Notes: generated by a model not told the origin, from the letters alone. A stretch of DNA of 60,740 nucleotides from Lachnospiraceae bacterium (GCA_015057665.1 SVDY01000010.1:14618-75357); one strand, 5' to 3'; shown: positions 1-7,841, numbered from the stretch's first letter. Made by a program: numbers and translations.

Positions 1-119
1 CAATCGGGAAGCAGAACGAGATGATAGGGGAGCAGGAAAGAACAATCGGGAAGCAGAACGAGATGATAGGGGAGCAGGAAAGAACAATCGGGAAGCAGAA
101 CGAGATGATAGGGGAGCAG
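1..119 (+). repeat. 42-bp perfect tandem repeat (coding)
   Basis: A 42-bp unit, beginning CAATCGGGAAGCAGAACG, is present in two identical copies (1-42 and 43-84) plus 35 identical bases of a third, after which the sequence diverges. Each unit encodes two seven-residue heptads (TIGKQNE, MIGEQER). The identity at DNA level suggests recent unit amplification. The array continues off the left edge, so the copy number is unknown. Confidence 0.95.
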
Positions 120-215
120 AATAAGAAAATTGGAGAACAGGAGAAAGCAATCGAAGAAATGGCTGCCATAATTAAAGAATTACAGAACAAATTAAATAAG
201 ATTGGTCTTGAATAA
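3..215 (+). CDS. C-terminal end of a heptad-repeat (coiled-coil tail) protein, partial
   Basis: The reading frame is open from the left edge and stops at 213-215, so this is the 3' end of a longer gene; the ATG at 21 is inside the repeat and is not a convincing start. Seen: about nine consecutive heptads (I-G-x-Q-x-x patterns, then IEEMAAI and IKELQNKL) with I/M at one position and charged or Gln residues elsewhere, as expected for a parallel coiled coil. Inferred, weakly: Lachnospiraceae Rpn-type (PD-(D/E)XK, recombination-promoting nuclease) proteins often end in such low-complexity helical tails, so the missing N-terminus could be one. Nothing in the window proves it. Confidence 0.7.
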   Translation: MGKQNEMIGEQERTIGKQNEMIGEQERTIGKQNEMIGEQNKKIGEQEKAIEEMAAIIKELQNKLNKIGLE

Positions 216-224
216 GTTTTCCGA

Positions 225-252
225 AGAGACAGGTCATTGGCCTGTCTTTTTG
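225..252 (+). terminator. Intrinsic terminator of the left-edge gene
   Basis: The stem GACAGG/CCTGTC (228-233 with 241-246), extended by A-T and G-T pairs to 225/249, has a 7-nt loop and a run of T. It lies 10 bases after the stop codon. Confidence 0.85.
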
Positions 253-272
253 TTATTTTGCCAAATGTTGGA

Positions 273-301
273 TTGACAACGAATTTAACCAAAATTATAA
301 T
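273..301 (+). promoter_or_regulatory. Consensus vegetative promoter of plsC
   Basis: TTGACA (273-278), a 17-bp spacer and TATAAT (296-301) form a perfect sigma-A consensus. A second TATAAT lies at 313-318. The promoter is about 60 bp upstream of plsC. Confidence 0.85.
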
Positions 302-358
302 AAATGAAGTGCTATAATATCCATAGCAAAAAAGAAAGTAAGAATAGAGGAATAATAT

Positions 359-1069
359 ATGAAACGAATCTTATTAATGGTATTTCGAAATCTTATTAAA
401 GTACCATTTTACTGGTGCAAACTTTGTTACATGGCAGCTCATGTAGATAAATATACCGAAGAAGAGCGATATACTTTTTTAAAGAAAATCGTAAATATGG
501 CCAATACTGGCGGAAATGTTACAATTAAAGCAACTGGTAAAGAGAATATTCCGGCTGAGAGTGGTTATATCATTTATCCAAACCATCAGGGATTATACGA
601 TGCACTTGCCTTGATTGATGTTATGGATGTACCTATTTCTGCAGTTATTAAGCAGGAAGCGGTAGGAATTCCGTTTATCAAGCAGTGTGTAGCTTGCCTG
701 AAAGCGTTCGGTATTGACAGAGAAGACATTCGTCAGTCTATGCGAGTTATCAATGATGTAGTAAAGGAAGTAAAAGACGGACGTAATTATGTTATCTTCG
801 CAGAAGGAACACGTTCTAAGATGGGAAATAAGCTGTTGGAATTCAAAGGTGGTAGTTTTAAAGCAGCCCAGAAGGCGAAATGTCCGATTCTTCCGGTTGC
901 GTTGATAGACTCTTTTAAACCGCTTGACACAGATGATATTAAACCGGTTACGGTGCAGGTTCATTTTCTTCCTCCGATTCCTTATGAAGAGTATAAGGAT
1001 ATGAAGACGGTGGATATTGCCGTGGAAGTAAAGAGACGTATTGAAGAGACGATAGAGAAAAATATATAA
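359..1069 (+). CDS. plsC: 1-acyl-sn-glycerol-3-phosphate acyltransferase (PlsC family)
   Basis: Transfers an acyl chain to lysophosphatidic acid to make phosphatidic acid, at the cytoplasmic face of the membrane. Seen: 236 aa with a hydrophobic N-terminus, the HX4D catalytic motif (NHQGLYD, His76 and Asp81) and the glycerol-phosphate-binding motif FAEGTRS (about 147-153). The length is normal for the family. The start ATG at 359 follows an AGAGG at 346-350. The gene is monocistronic: its own consensus promoter lies upstream and a long hairpin downstream. Substrate specificity within the PlsC superfamily cannot be read from the sequence. Confidence 0.9.
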   Translation: MKRILLMVFRNLIKVPFYWCKLCYMAAHVDKYTEEERYTFLKKIVNMANTGGNVTIKATGKENIPAESGYIIYPNHQGLYDALALIDVMDVPISAVIKQEAVGIPFIKQCVACLKAFGIDREDIRQSMRVINDVVKEVKDGRNYVIFAEGTRSKMGNKLLEFKGGSFKAAQKAKCPILPVALIDSFKPLDTDDIKPVTVQVHFLPPIPYEEYKDMKTVDIAVEVKRRIEETIEKNI

Positions 1070-1098
1070 AAGCTGTATCGTTATGTAGCTTATGAAAG

Positions 1099-1179
1099 AA
1101 AAGGGTAGGAATTTATTCAGTAACCTTAGGTCACAAGGTATTGTGACAATGCGGTTCCTGAATAAATTCCTACCCTTTT
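1099..1179. terminator. Long bidirectional hairpin between convergent genes (H1)
   Basis: Arms of 22 bp are perfectly complementary (1099-1120 with 1158-1179) and begin and end in A/T tracts, as a bidirectional terminator needs. The 37-nt apical part contains a second stem-loop, GTCACAAGGTATTGTGAC, flanked by short AACC/GGTT pairing. The right arm reaches into the stop codon of the minus-strand gene (1178-1180). The apical part resembles that of the hairpin at 35867-35954. Confidence 0.85.
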
Positions 1180-2113
1180 ATTGTCCAATTAAATAATTTT
1201 CTATCTGTTTTTTTAATCCAGTCTGTTTCTTTTCATTTTCTGTCATGAGAGTACTGAGTTTGGAGACAGCTCTTTCAATCTGTGACTTTGTATCAGTGAT
1301 AGTTTTTAAAGAACTTTTGATTCGATCCTGTACACTTAAATCAATGAAGATGTTGTCAAAGAAAAAGTCTGCAAATTGAGTAAGACCGTCGGCCTGTACA
1401 TACAGATTACTGTAAATCTTCACATCAGCCAGTTCAGAACGGAAATAACGCAGTTCTGTCTGTAGAACATAAACAGAAGACTGGGCTTTGTTCATATAGT
1501 CGTGTTTTATGAGTGTTGACATAGTGCCGCCGCCGATGATATCCCACGTGCCCCAGTTGGAGGCTTTTCTGAGATTCTCGATTACATTGTTTGCTGCATA
1601 GAGACAGCGGTTGCCAGCTGACCAGGCTTCTCTGATTTCTTTTTCCTGAGTCTGACAAGTAATAAGCTCTTTTTCTAGTTTTAAGATTTCCTCTTTTTCA
1701 GGTGATTCGGAAATCTTTATTTCTTCTTTTTTGGCTTCCAAAGCGGCGCGATATTCTTTCTCAATGTCTTTTAGAGTAGCCCACTCGTCAGTTATCTGGG
1801 AGATTCTGAATGTTAAATCATTATATTCTTGAAGAACAGAGTCATATTTTAATGCCGCTTCATAGGCTTCTTTCTGTTCTTGAGTGAGTTTTTCGTTCAG
1901 TTTACCGGTCAATTTATAAAAAAAGTTGGAGAGACTTGGTTTTTCCAGTTTGGCTACATCTTCCTGTTCTTTGTTTTTCTCACATTTTAAGCTTAATAAC
2001 TGTTTATCTAATTCTCGTTTCTGGTCGTAGAGATTATTCCGGGCAGCTTCCAGATGTTTTTTGCGGGCGGTCTGCTGCTGGAGATTATATAAATTTTCAT
2101 CAAATAGAACCAT
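1178..2113 (-). CDS. Uncharacterised coiled-coil protein
   Basis: The product is 311 aa from an ATG at 2113 that follows AAAGGAGAG at good spacing; an upstream ATG at 2146 has no ribosome site. Seen: residues about 10-60 and 90-170 are rich in K/E/Q/L with coiled-coil periodicity. A conserved-looking central block follows (NWGTWDIIGGGTMSTLIKH, about 195-213), then more helices. No signal peptide or membrane segment is evident. I recall similar NWGTWD-GGG proteins in Firmicutes without assigned function, so none is given here. The gene is monocistronic and converges on plsC across the H1 hairpin. Confidence 0.8.
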   Translation of the reverse strand: MVLFDENLYNLQQQTARKKHLEAARNNLYDQKRELDKQLLSLKCEKNKEQEDVAKLEKPSLSNFFYKLTGKLNEKLTQEQKEAYEAALKYDSVLQEYNDLTFRISQITDEWATLKDIEKEYRAALEAKKEEIKISESPEKEEILKLEKELITCQTQEKEIREAWSAGNRCLYAANNVIENLRKASNWGTWDIIGGGTMSTLIKHDYMNKAQSSVYVLQTELRYFRSELADVKIYSNLYVQADGLTQFADFFFDNIFIDLSVQDRIKSSLKTITDTKSQIERAVSKLSTLMTENEKKQTGLKKQIENYLIGQ

Positions 2114-2274
2114 AGTGCTCTCCTTTCTGTTAATTAAGAGATTCATTTTTCTTTCGATTATTATTAATAATTATATCAGATTTTTTTTACTATATCTATG
2201 AAACATCAGCATTGGATTTCTTAAGATTTTCTGTCTACTTGTCTTACTTTTAAAATAACCTGCATAGATAAAGT

Positions 2275-2302
2275 GCATATTTTATAAAGCACTTCATAAA
2301 AT
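2275..2302 (+). promoter_or_regulatory. Sigma-E-like promoter of the spoIIIA operon
   Basis: GCATATT (2275-2281), a 13-bp spacer and CATAAAAT (2295-2302) fit the mother-cell sigma-E pattern (-35 near TCATATT, -10 near CATACAAT). The position, about 40 bp before the start codon, is right. Known: spoIIIA is sigma-E controlled in Bacillus subtilis. The match was judged by eye. Confidence 0.6.
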
Positions 2303-2343
2303 GTATATCAGATGTAAAACTAAGCAAGCCATGGAGGTGATTG

Positions 2344-3303
2344 ATGTATCCGGGAGAACTTATCAGATATATGCCGGACAGGATGAAGTCGGCTTTTTTG
2401 AAAGCTGAGATTAACTGGGATAAAATAGAAGAAATACGAATCCGGACAGAAAAACCAATTTTTCTTTACATAAATAATCAAGAACTTATTCTGACCAGAG
2501 ACGGAGAACTTTCGTCCGCTTCTTCTGAACAAAAGGAACGGTATATAGCATGTGAAAACGAGCTGAGACTAATCCTTGATAAAATCAGCGGTTATTCCCT
2601 CTACGCCTACGAAGATGAACTCCGTCAGGGATATTTTACACTGGAAGGCGGGCACAGAGTGGGACTGGCCGGTAAAACAGTAGTGGAACAGGGTGTTGTA
2701 AAGACTCTGAAAAGTATTCAGTTTTTAAATATCCGTATTGCTCATGAAAAACGAAATTGCGGAAAAAAGGCAGCAGGGAAACTGATTGAGAATGGATGGT
2801 TAAAACATACCCTTATTATTTCGCCTCCCGGATGCGGTAAAACTACGTTACTCCGGGATTTAATAAGGCTTTTTTCCGATGGCTTTTATTATGAAGAAAA
2901 AGGGGAACGAAAACGGTTTGAAGGAATAACTGTGGGAGTTGTAGATGAGAGAAGTGAACTTGGGGCTTCTGTAAAAGGAATTCCAACCATGGATCTTGGA
3001 ATGCGGACAGACCTTATGGACGGATGTCCAAAACATATTGGAATTTTTATGCTTCTTCGTTCTATGGCACCAAAAATAATTGCCGTGGATGAAATAGGTG
3101 ATGAACGGGATTTTGAAGCAATCAGACAGGCAGTCAACAGTGGCTGTATTATACTGGCTACTGCTCATGGGACATCCCGTCAGGAGATAGAAAAGAAGCA
3201 GGTATTTGCTTCTTTTTTGAAAGAACAGATATTTGAGCGTTATGTTGTTCTTTCTGGAAAAGAAGGAAAAGGAACCATAGAAAGAATCGAGGTGGCAGGA
3301 TGA
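2344..3303 (+). CDS. spoIIIAA: Stage III sporulation protein AA (secretion-type ATPase)
   Basis: The ATPase of the SpoIIIA-SpoIIQ feeding-tube complex that links mother cell and forespore; it acts on the mother-cell cytoplasmic face and is related to type II/IV secretion ATPases. Seen: 319 aa, Walker A SPPGCGKTT (about 160-168) and Walker B KIIAVDEIGDE (about 243-253). GGAGGTGA at 2333-2340 sits 3 nt from the ATG at 2344 (GGAGG core about 6 nt away), so that ATG is preferred over the TTG at 2341. First gene of the eight-gene operon; its end overlaps spoIIIAB by 4 bp. Confidence 0.95.
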   Translation: MYPGELIRYMPDRMKSAFLKAEINWDKIEEIRIRTEKPIFLYINNQELILTRDGELSSASSEQKERYIACENELRLILDKISGYSLYAYEDELRQGYFTLEGGHRVGLAGKTVVEQGVVKTLKSIQFLNIRIAHEKRNCGKKAAGKLIENGWLKHTLIISPPGCGKTTLLRDLIRLFSDGFYYEEKGERKRFEGITVGVVDERSELGASVKGIPTMDLGMRTDLMDGCPKHIGIFMLLRSMAPKIIAVDEIGDERDFEAIRQAVNSGCIILATAHGTSRQEIEKKQVFASFLKEQIFERYVVLSGKEGKGTIERIEVAG

Positions 3304-3818
3304 AATATTTGGGGTGCGTTCTCTTGTTTTTCCTTTTTACCTTTCTTGGAATGCATGCATCTTTTCAATTGGAAAAAAGAATAGGTCAGTTAAAAAGTCT
3401 GGAAAAGGCAGTCCTTTTCATGAAAAGAGAAATTGATTACAGGCTGTCTCCTATAGCAGATGTTTTATTACATACAGCAGAAAGAATAGAATATCCATGG
3501 AACCATTTTTTTGAAAATACAGGGCAATGTTTTCTGAACAGATCTGAGGAATACTGTTGCCTGGAAGAAATTTTTCAAAAAGAACTTAAAAAAATGAAAT
3601 TCCATCATCCTTGGGAGAAGGATTTGGATATACTCCTGCGTCTTGGTAAGGGCTTTGGTGAATTAGATAAGAAAATGCAGCTCATGCAGCTAACTGTGGC
3701 TGAGGAGGAGATGAAAGAATTATTACAGGAGGCCCAGGAAGAAAAGAGGACAAAAGGGAAATTGTATCAGACTCTTGGTGTATGTATGGGAATTATGAGC
3801 GTAATTCTTATTATCTGA
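3300..3818 (+). CDS. spoIIIAB: Stage III sporulation protein AB
   Basis: A component of the SpoIIIA channel. Seen: 172 aa, an N-terminal hydrophobic anchor (about 2-20), a helical charged middle and a hydrophobic C-terminal tail (about 158-172). The layout fits SpoIIIAB, whose soluble domain resembles GspF of type II secretion. The start overlaps the spoIIIAA stop (ATGA), so translational coupling is likely. The family call rests on operon position plus topology more than on a distinctive motif. Confidence 0.9.
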   Translation: MKYLGCVLLFFLFTFLGMHASFQLEKRIGQLKSLEKAVLFMKREIDYRLSPIADVLLHTAERIEYPWNHFFENTGQCFLNRSEEYCCLEEIFQKELKKMKFHHPWEKDLDILLRLGKGFGELDKKMQLMQLTVAEEEMKELLQEAQEEKRTKGKLYQTLGVCMGIMSVILII

Positions 3819-3897
3819 CATAGACTTTTGGATTGTTTTTCCATAGGATGAAATTTTAGAAGGGATTTTAAAAAGATGAAAAATGTGAGGAAAGTAT

Positions 3898-4092
3898 ATG
3901 ACGATTGTAATCATTTTTAAAATTGCAGCGGTGGGAATTATTGTGACCATTCTTTCCCAGGTTCTTAAATACAGCGGCCGGGATGAAAATGCATTTATGG
4001 TTACCCTTGCGGGACTTTTGATTATTTTGTCATGGATTCTTCCATATATTCAGGAGCTGTTTGAGATGATAGAGGATTTGTTTGCACTGTGA
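3898..4092 (+). CDS. spoIIIAC: Stage III sporulation protein AC
   Basis: A 64-aa protein with two hydrophobic helices (about 3-21 and 32-52) around a short polar turn containing SGRDENAF, typical of SpoIIIAC. It is an integral membrane subunit of the channel. AGGAAAG lies a few bases before the ATG. A 79-bp gap after spoIIIAB holds no gene or terminator I can see. Confidence 0.92.
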   Translation: MTIVIIFKIAAVGIIVTILSQVLKYSGRDENAFMVTLAGLLIILSWILPYIQELFEMIEDLFAL

Positions 4093-4118
4093 TTCAGGAA
4101 AGGTTATGAAAAGTTGTT

Positions 4119-4499
4119 ATGATTGTAAAGATTGCAATAATTGCTATTACCGGTGCATTTTTAACGGCCCAGCTTAAAAATCTCAAACCGGAATATGGAC
4201 AGGTTCTCTTAATCGGCATGGGCGTGTTTCTTTTCTTTTTCGCATTATCCTATCTGGATGCCATAAAACAGATGATTGAAAAAATCACGTCTATGATTAC
4301 CATTCCGAAAACCTATCTTGCTATTTTGATGAAAATGGTCGGAATTGCCTATGTCTGTGAATTTGCTTCGAATCTTTGCAAAGATGCGGGATGTCAGACG
4401 ATAGGATCTCAGGTTGAGATGATCGGGAAGCTGTCCATGCTTTTAATCGGTATTCCCGTCATTACATCTCTGACGGATACGATCAGTTCTTTGTTTTAA
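4119..4499 (+). CDS. spoIIIAD: Stage III sporulation protein AD
   Basis: A 126-aa membrane protein with a SpoIIIAC-like N-terminal half (two hydrophobic helices) followed by about two more. Seen: KPEYGQVLLIGMGVF and EFASNLCKDAGCQTIGSQVEMIGK, which is the conserved AD core. The ribosome site before the ATG at 4119 is weak (AGGAAAGG is 15 nt away), so expression may be coupled to spoIIIAC, which ends 26 bp upstream. Confidence 0.92.
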   Translation: MIVKIAIIAITGAFLTAQLKNLKPEYGQVLLIGMGVFLFFFALSYLDAIKQMIEKITSMITIPKTYLAILMKMVGIAYVCEFASNLCKDAGCQTIGSQVEMIGKLSMLLIGIPVITSLTDTISSLF

Positions 4500-4509
4500 T
4501 CAGGTTCAA

Positions 4510-5697
4510 ATGAGTCGTATGAGAATTAACAGATGGATCATAAAAGGAAGCCTTTTCTTACTGTGTTTGTTTCTTCCATCCTTTCGTGTGATTGGTGCAG
4601 AGCAAGAAGAAAAAGAGATGAGCGATTACATTCAAAAAGCGATAGAGGAAGCAGGGATTTCTTTTGATGAGATGGAAGAGGCATTAAGTCAATCTTCCTT
4701 AAAAGACAAGATTTCTTTTGATGAAATCATAAAAAAGATGTGGAAGGGCGAGACGGAAGAGGTTATAAACAGAATCGGAACTATCATAAAGGACAGTTTG
4801 TTTTTGGAATTATCCATGAATCGAGATAACTTTCTGCAGATTATACTTTTGGCAGTCTTTGCAGCCCTTTTTACAAATCTGGCAAGCGGTATGTTTTCTT
4901 CCAATCTGCAGGAAACGGGGTTTTTTACAGCCTATCTTGCCATGACGGGAATCATGTTACAATCTTTTTTCTTAATGCTTTCGGTGACAAAAGATGCACT
5001 TTATCAGGTCTTTGGATTTATGGAGGCATTTATCCCCGCTTATGCTATTGCAATTACTGTGGTAAGTGGAAGTGCCTCTTCCATTGCAGTATATGAAATC
5101 GTATTCTTCTTAATCAAAGGATGTCAGTGGATGTTGAAATCTTTCATTCTGCCTTTGATTGAGGTTTATATGATGATCGGCATTGTCAATTATGTCAGCG
5201 AGACAGACCGTTTCAGCTATATGGGAAATCTGATCAAAGATTCCACGCACAAGTTTTTAAAATGGGGAACAGGAGTTGTGCTTTCTCTGAATCTAATTCA
5301 AAACATGATTCTGCCGGCAGTGGATTCGGTAAAATTAGGATTATGGCAGAAAGGACTTTCTGCCATTCCGGGAGCGGGTGATATTATATCTGCTTTCACA
5401 GGCAGTATTCTTGGGGCTTCGGTTCTTATTAAAAACAGCATCGGTGCAGGCTGCCTGATTGTTTTGGTTCTTCTTTGTGCAGTTCCGCTTATAAAACTGA
5501 TTGTTTTTGTTTTGTCTTTTTCTATCTGTTCTGCCTTTTTGCAGCCGGTCAGCGATAAACGGCTCATGGGTCTTTTACATATAACGGGGGAGAGCGGAAG
5601 ACTTCTCATTCAGACATTAATTTCATGTCTGACTCTGTTTTTTATTACCATAGCCCTTGCAGCAGTTTCCACAAATATGAGGTTTTATGCGGGATGA
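4510..5697 (+). CDS. spoIIIAE: Stage III sporulation protein AE
   Basis: A polytopic membrane subunit of the channel. Seen: 395 aa, an N-terminal signal-like segment (KGSLFLLCLFLPSFRVIG, about 12-29), an extracytoplasmic acidic region (about 30-105), then about seven hydrophobic helices to the C-terminus (including FIPAYAIAITVVSG and GDIISAFTGSILGASVLIKN). Length and order match SpoIIIAE. It lies 10 bp after spoIIIAD. Confidence 0.95.
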   Translation: MSRMRINRWIIKGSLFLLCLFLPSFRVIGAEQEEKEMSDYIQKAIEEAGISFDEMEEALSQSSLKDKISFDEIIKKMWKGETEEVINRIGTIIKDSLFLELSMNRDNFLQIILLAVFAALFTNLASGMFSSNLQETGFFTAYLAMTGIMLQSFFLMLSVTKDALYQVFGFMEAFIPAYAIAITVVSGSASSIAVYEIVFFLIKGCQWMLKSFILPLIEVYMMIGIVNYVSETDRFSYMGNLIKDSTHKFLKWGTGVVLSLNLIQNMILPAVDSVKLGLWQKGLSAIPGAGDIISAFTGSILGASVLIKNSIGAGCLIVLVLLCAVPLIKLIVFVLSFSICSAFLQPVSDKRLMGLLHITGESGRLLIQTLISCLTLFFITIALAAVSTNMRFYAG

Positions 5698-5775
5698 ACA
5701 TAGAATACGCTGCAAAAAGTTTATAATAAAACGGAATTCAGAAAGCAGGTCCAAACAGAAAGGAGAGAAAAGAAA

Positions 5776-6123
5776 ATGAAAGAACTGCTCACAGGCTGGA
5801 TTGTGAATCTGACATTGGTTTCGATTTTGTCTTCTCTGATCACCAGGCTGCTTCCGGGAAAGAGCTATCTGCCCTATCTGAAAATATTTTGCGGTTTTTT
5901 GATGATTCTTACCTTATTTCAGCCGGTTTTAAAACTTTCCGGTCTGGAAGACGAGATAGAAATTCAGTTAAAAAAAAATATGTTTGAGGGCAATCAATAT
6001 GAAATACAGCAACGTTTGATAGAAATAGAGGAGAAACAGAAAGAAGAATGGGAGAACCAGTACAAAGAATATTTGGAGGGACAGCCGGATGGAACAGATA
6101 ATAAAAATGAAAGAGATGATTAG
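5776..6123 (+). CDS. spoIIIAF: Stage III sporulation protein AF, short form
   Basis: Seen: 115 aa, two N-terminal membrane helices (about 8-27 and 34-52, including LPYLKIFCGFLMILTLFQPV, the family signature), then a charged helix ending in NERDD. AGAAAGGAGAG precedes the ATG. Family: Bacillus subtilis SpoIIIAF is about 206 aa, with a C-terminal ring-building-motif domain after the two helices. The reading frame here stops about 60 residues after the second helix, leaving no room for that domain, and the next gene starts inside it (35-bp overlap). I see no frameshift that would restore a longer product. Identity rests on position and N-terminal sequence. Confidence 0.88.
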   Translation: MKELLTGWIVNLTLVSILSSLITRLLPGKSYLPYLKIFCGFLMILTLFQPVLKLSGLEDEIEIQLKKNMFEGNQYEIQQRLIEIEEKQKEEWENQYKEYLEGQPDGTDNKNERDD

Positions 6124-6667
6124 ACAAATCGGTTATATCCGTCTCGTTCTTCTTCTTGTATGTGGTATTTTCCTTATCCTTGTGAGCATACCGGAAAAGA
6201 AAGAGGAGTTGACAGGAAAAGAAAATGATGACAATCAGCCTGTTACAGATTACAAAAATGATGAAAATGACATTTTCGTAGAAAAGATGGAAAATCGTCT
6301 GGCGGAAATTCTTGAGATGATAGATGGAGCCGGCAGGGTAAATGTGATGATTACCCTAGCTGCTTCCTCGGAAGCAATTGTAAACAAGGATCAGATTTAT
6401 GAAGAGGAGGCAGACAGGGAAAATAGTGAAAATGGAAAAGAGAATACAAAAACAATCCGAAAGGAGGAGACCATTCTTTCAGAAAAAGAGGGAGATCTAA
6501 ATCCCTATATTGTAAAGACTATGGAACCGGTGATAGAAGGGGTCATCATTGTGATGGAAGGAGGAGACAATTCTTTTGTTGCAAGCGCAGTAACAGAGGC
6601 AGTTCAGGCATTATTTCCTGTAGAAGCTCATAAAATAAAAGTATTAAAGATGGAGGATGGAGCATGA
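6089..6667 (+). CDS. spoIIIAG: Stage III sporulation protein AG
   Basis: A ring-forming channel subunit projecting into the intermembrane space. Seen: 192 aa, one membrane anchor (about 16-32), a polar linker, then a ring-building-motif region (MENRLAEILEMIDGAGRVNVMITL, about 68-91, through VIEGVIIVMEGG and VTEAVQALF). TTTGGAGGG at 6074-6080 sits 8 nt before the ATG at 6089, which sets the start inside spoIIIAF. The stop overlaps the spoIIIAH start (ATGA). Confidence 0.94.
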   Translation: MEQIIKMKEMIRQIGYIRLVLLLVCGIFLILVSIPEKKEELTGKENDDNQPVTDYKNDENDIFVEKMENRLAEILEMIDGAGRVNVMITLAASSEAIVNKDQIYEEEADRENSENGKENTKTIRKEETILSEKEGDLNPYIVKTMEPVIEGVIIVMEGGDNSFVASAVTEAVQALFPVEAHKIKVLKMEDGA

Positions 6668-7221
6668 ATCGAATTTTTAAGAAAAATCAGCTGATAATCA
6701 CATCTCTTGCAATTATGATTGCCGTGGCGGGATACTTAAATTTTTCCGGGAAAGAAATCAGCATGCTGACAGATCATCAGGAAACCATGGTACAGAGCGT
6801 AAATGATGAACTTGATATACCGGAAGGGGAGATCGGGGAAGCTGTACTAACTTCCGCTTCCATAGAAAGCTATGTTGCAAATGCCAGGCTGAACAGGGAG
6901 CAGACCCATGCGAAAGCAAAAGAAAATCTGGAAAGTATTATTAACAATACTTCTATTGACCAGTCCCAGAAACAGGATGCCATCGATACTCTTGCCAATC
7001 TGTCTGACCGGATGGCAAAGCAGACGGCGGCGGAAGAACTTCTTTCCTCGAAAGGTTTTTTGCATTCTGTAGTAACGATAAGTGATGAAACAGTCGATGT
7101 AGTTGTTGCAAATCAGGATTTGTCTGCAGTATCAAGAGCACAGATTGAGGATGCGGTATCCAGAACCTGCAGCTGCGACCTGGATCAGATTGTGATTACC
7201 AAGATGAAAACAGAGGACTGA
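6664..7221 (+). CDS. spoIIIAH: Stage III sporulation protein AH
   Basis: The mother-cell partner of SpoIIQ across the septum. Seen: 185 aa, one N-terminal anchor (LIITSLAIMIAVAGYLNF, about 10-27), a linker, a helix-rich region (about 60-120) and a YscJ/FliF-like ring-building domain (about 125-180; GFLHSVVTISDETVDVVVAN, then VSRAQIEDAVSRTCSC). It overlaps spoIIIAG by 4 bp and closes the operon. No clear terminator follows; a promoter for the next operon begins within 75 bp. Confidence 0.94.
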   Translation: MNRIFKKNQLIITSLAIMIAVAGYLNFSGKEISMLTDHQETMVQSVNDELDIPEGEIGEAVLTSASIESYVANARLNREQTHAKAKENLESIINNTSIDQSQKQDAIDTLANLSDRMAKQTAAEELLSSKGFLHSVVTISDETVDVVVANQDLSAVSRAQIEDAVSRTCSCDLDQIVITKMKTED

Positions 7222-7292
7222 TTCAAAAAACTGTTACAGAATAAGTAAAAAACAGGATTTAAAAAGTGGAAACACATATTAAAAACAAAAAG

Positions 7293-7321
7293 TTTGCAAA
7301 ACAGCTAATCTCTGTTATAAT
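7293..7321 (+). promoter_or_regulatory. Vegetative promoter of the asp23-nusB-xseA operon
   Basis: TTTGCA (7293-7298), a 17-bp spacer and TATAAT (7316-7321). The leader to the asp23 ATG is about 100 nt and ends in AAAGGAGAT. Confidence 0.7.
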
Positions 7322-7429
7322 GTAGGAGAATATGGGATACTATCGTCAAAAACAATTTTTGAATCTTTTTTTGAAAATGCTGTTTGAGGCAGATGAGAAG
7401 TACGTCCATGAGAAAGGAGATATTTAGTA

Positions 7430-7816
7430 ATGGCTAGAGAAACAGAAAACAAAAATGTTTATAAATTACAGGAGAATACAAAATTCGGAGAAGTAAGAAT
7501 CGCAGATGACGTAATTTCCATGATCGCTGCAATTTCTGCAACAGAAGTAGAAGGCGTAGCAGGAATGTCCGGTAATATTACAAGCGATTTAATCAGCAAG
7601 CTTGGTGTAAAGAACTTATCCCGCGGCGTGAAAGTGACTATCGCGGAAGAGAAAGTTTCCATCGAATTATCTCTCGAATTAAAATACGGCATCAGTCTTC
7701 CTAAAGTATGTGAAACTGTTCAGGAAAAGGTAAAATCCTCTGTAGAAACAATGACAGGTCTTACTGTAGATGAGGTAAATATCCGTATCGCCGGAATCGC
7801 TCTTGAGAAAGAATAA
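7430..7816 (+). CDS. Asp23/Gls24 family envelope stress protein (yqhY-like)
   Basis: Seen: 128 aa spanning the Asp23 domain (GEVRIADDVISMIAAISATEVEGVAGMSG, then SVETMTGLTVDEVNIRIAGIAL). AAAGGAGAT precedes the ATG. Family: small cytoplasmic alpha/beta proteins; the copy upstream of nusB matches B. subtilis YqhY, which has been linked to fatty-acid synthesis control. The codon use is highly biased, suggesting strong expression. It heads the operon running to recN. A second Asp23 protein lies at 50156-50512. Confidence 0.92.
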   Translation: MARETENKNVYKLQENTKFGEVRIADDVISMIAAISATEVEGVAGMSGNITSDLISKLGVKNLSRGVKVTIAEEKVSIELSLELKYGISLPKVCETVQEKVKSSVETMTGLTVDEVNIRIAGIALEKE

Positions 7817-7841
7817 TTCATTTAAGAGGAAGAGAGAACAA

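Noticed and set aside
1..119. Direct repeats considered as a CRISPR array
   Set aside because: The units are contiguous without spacers and are in frame within a gene.
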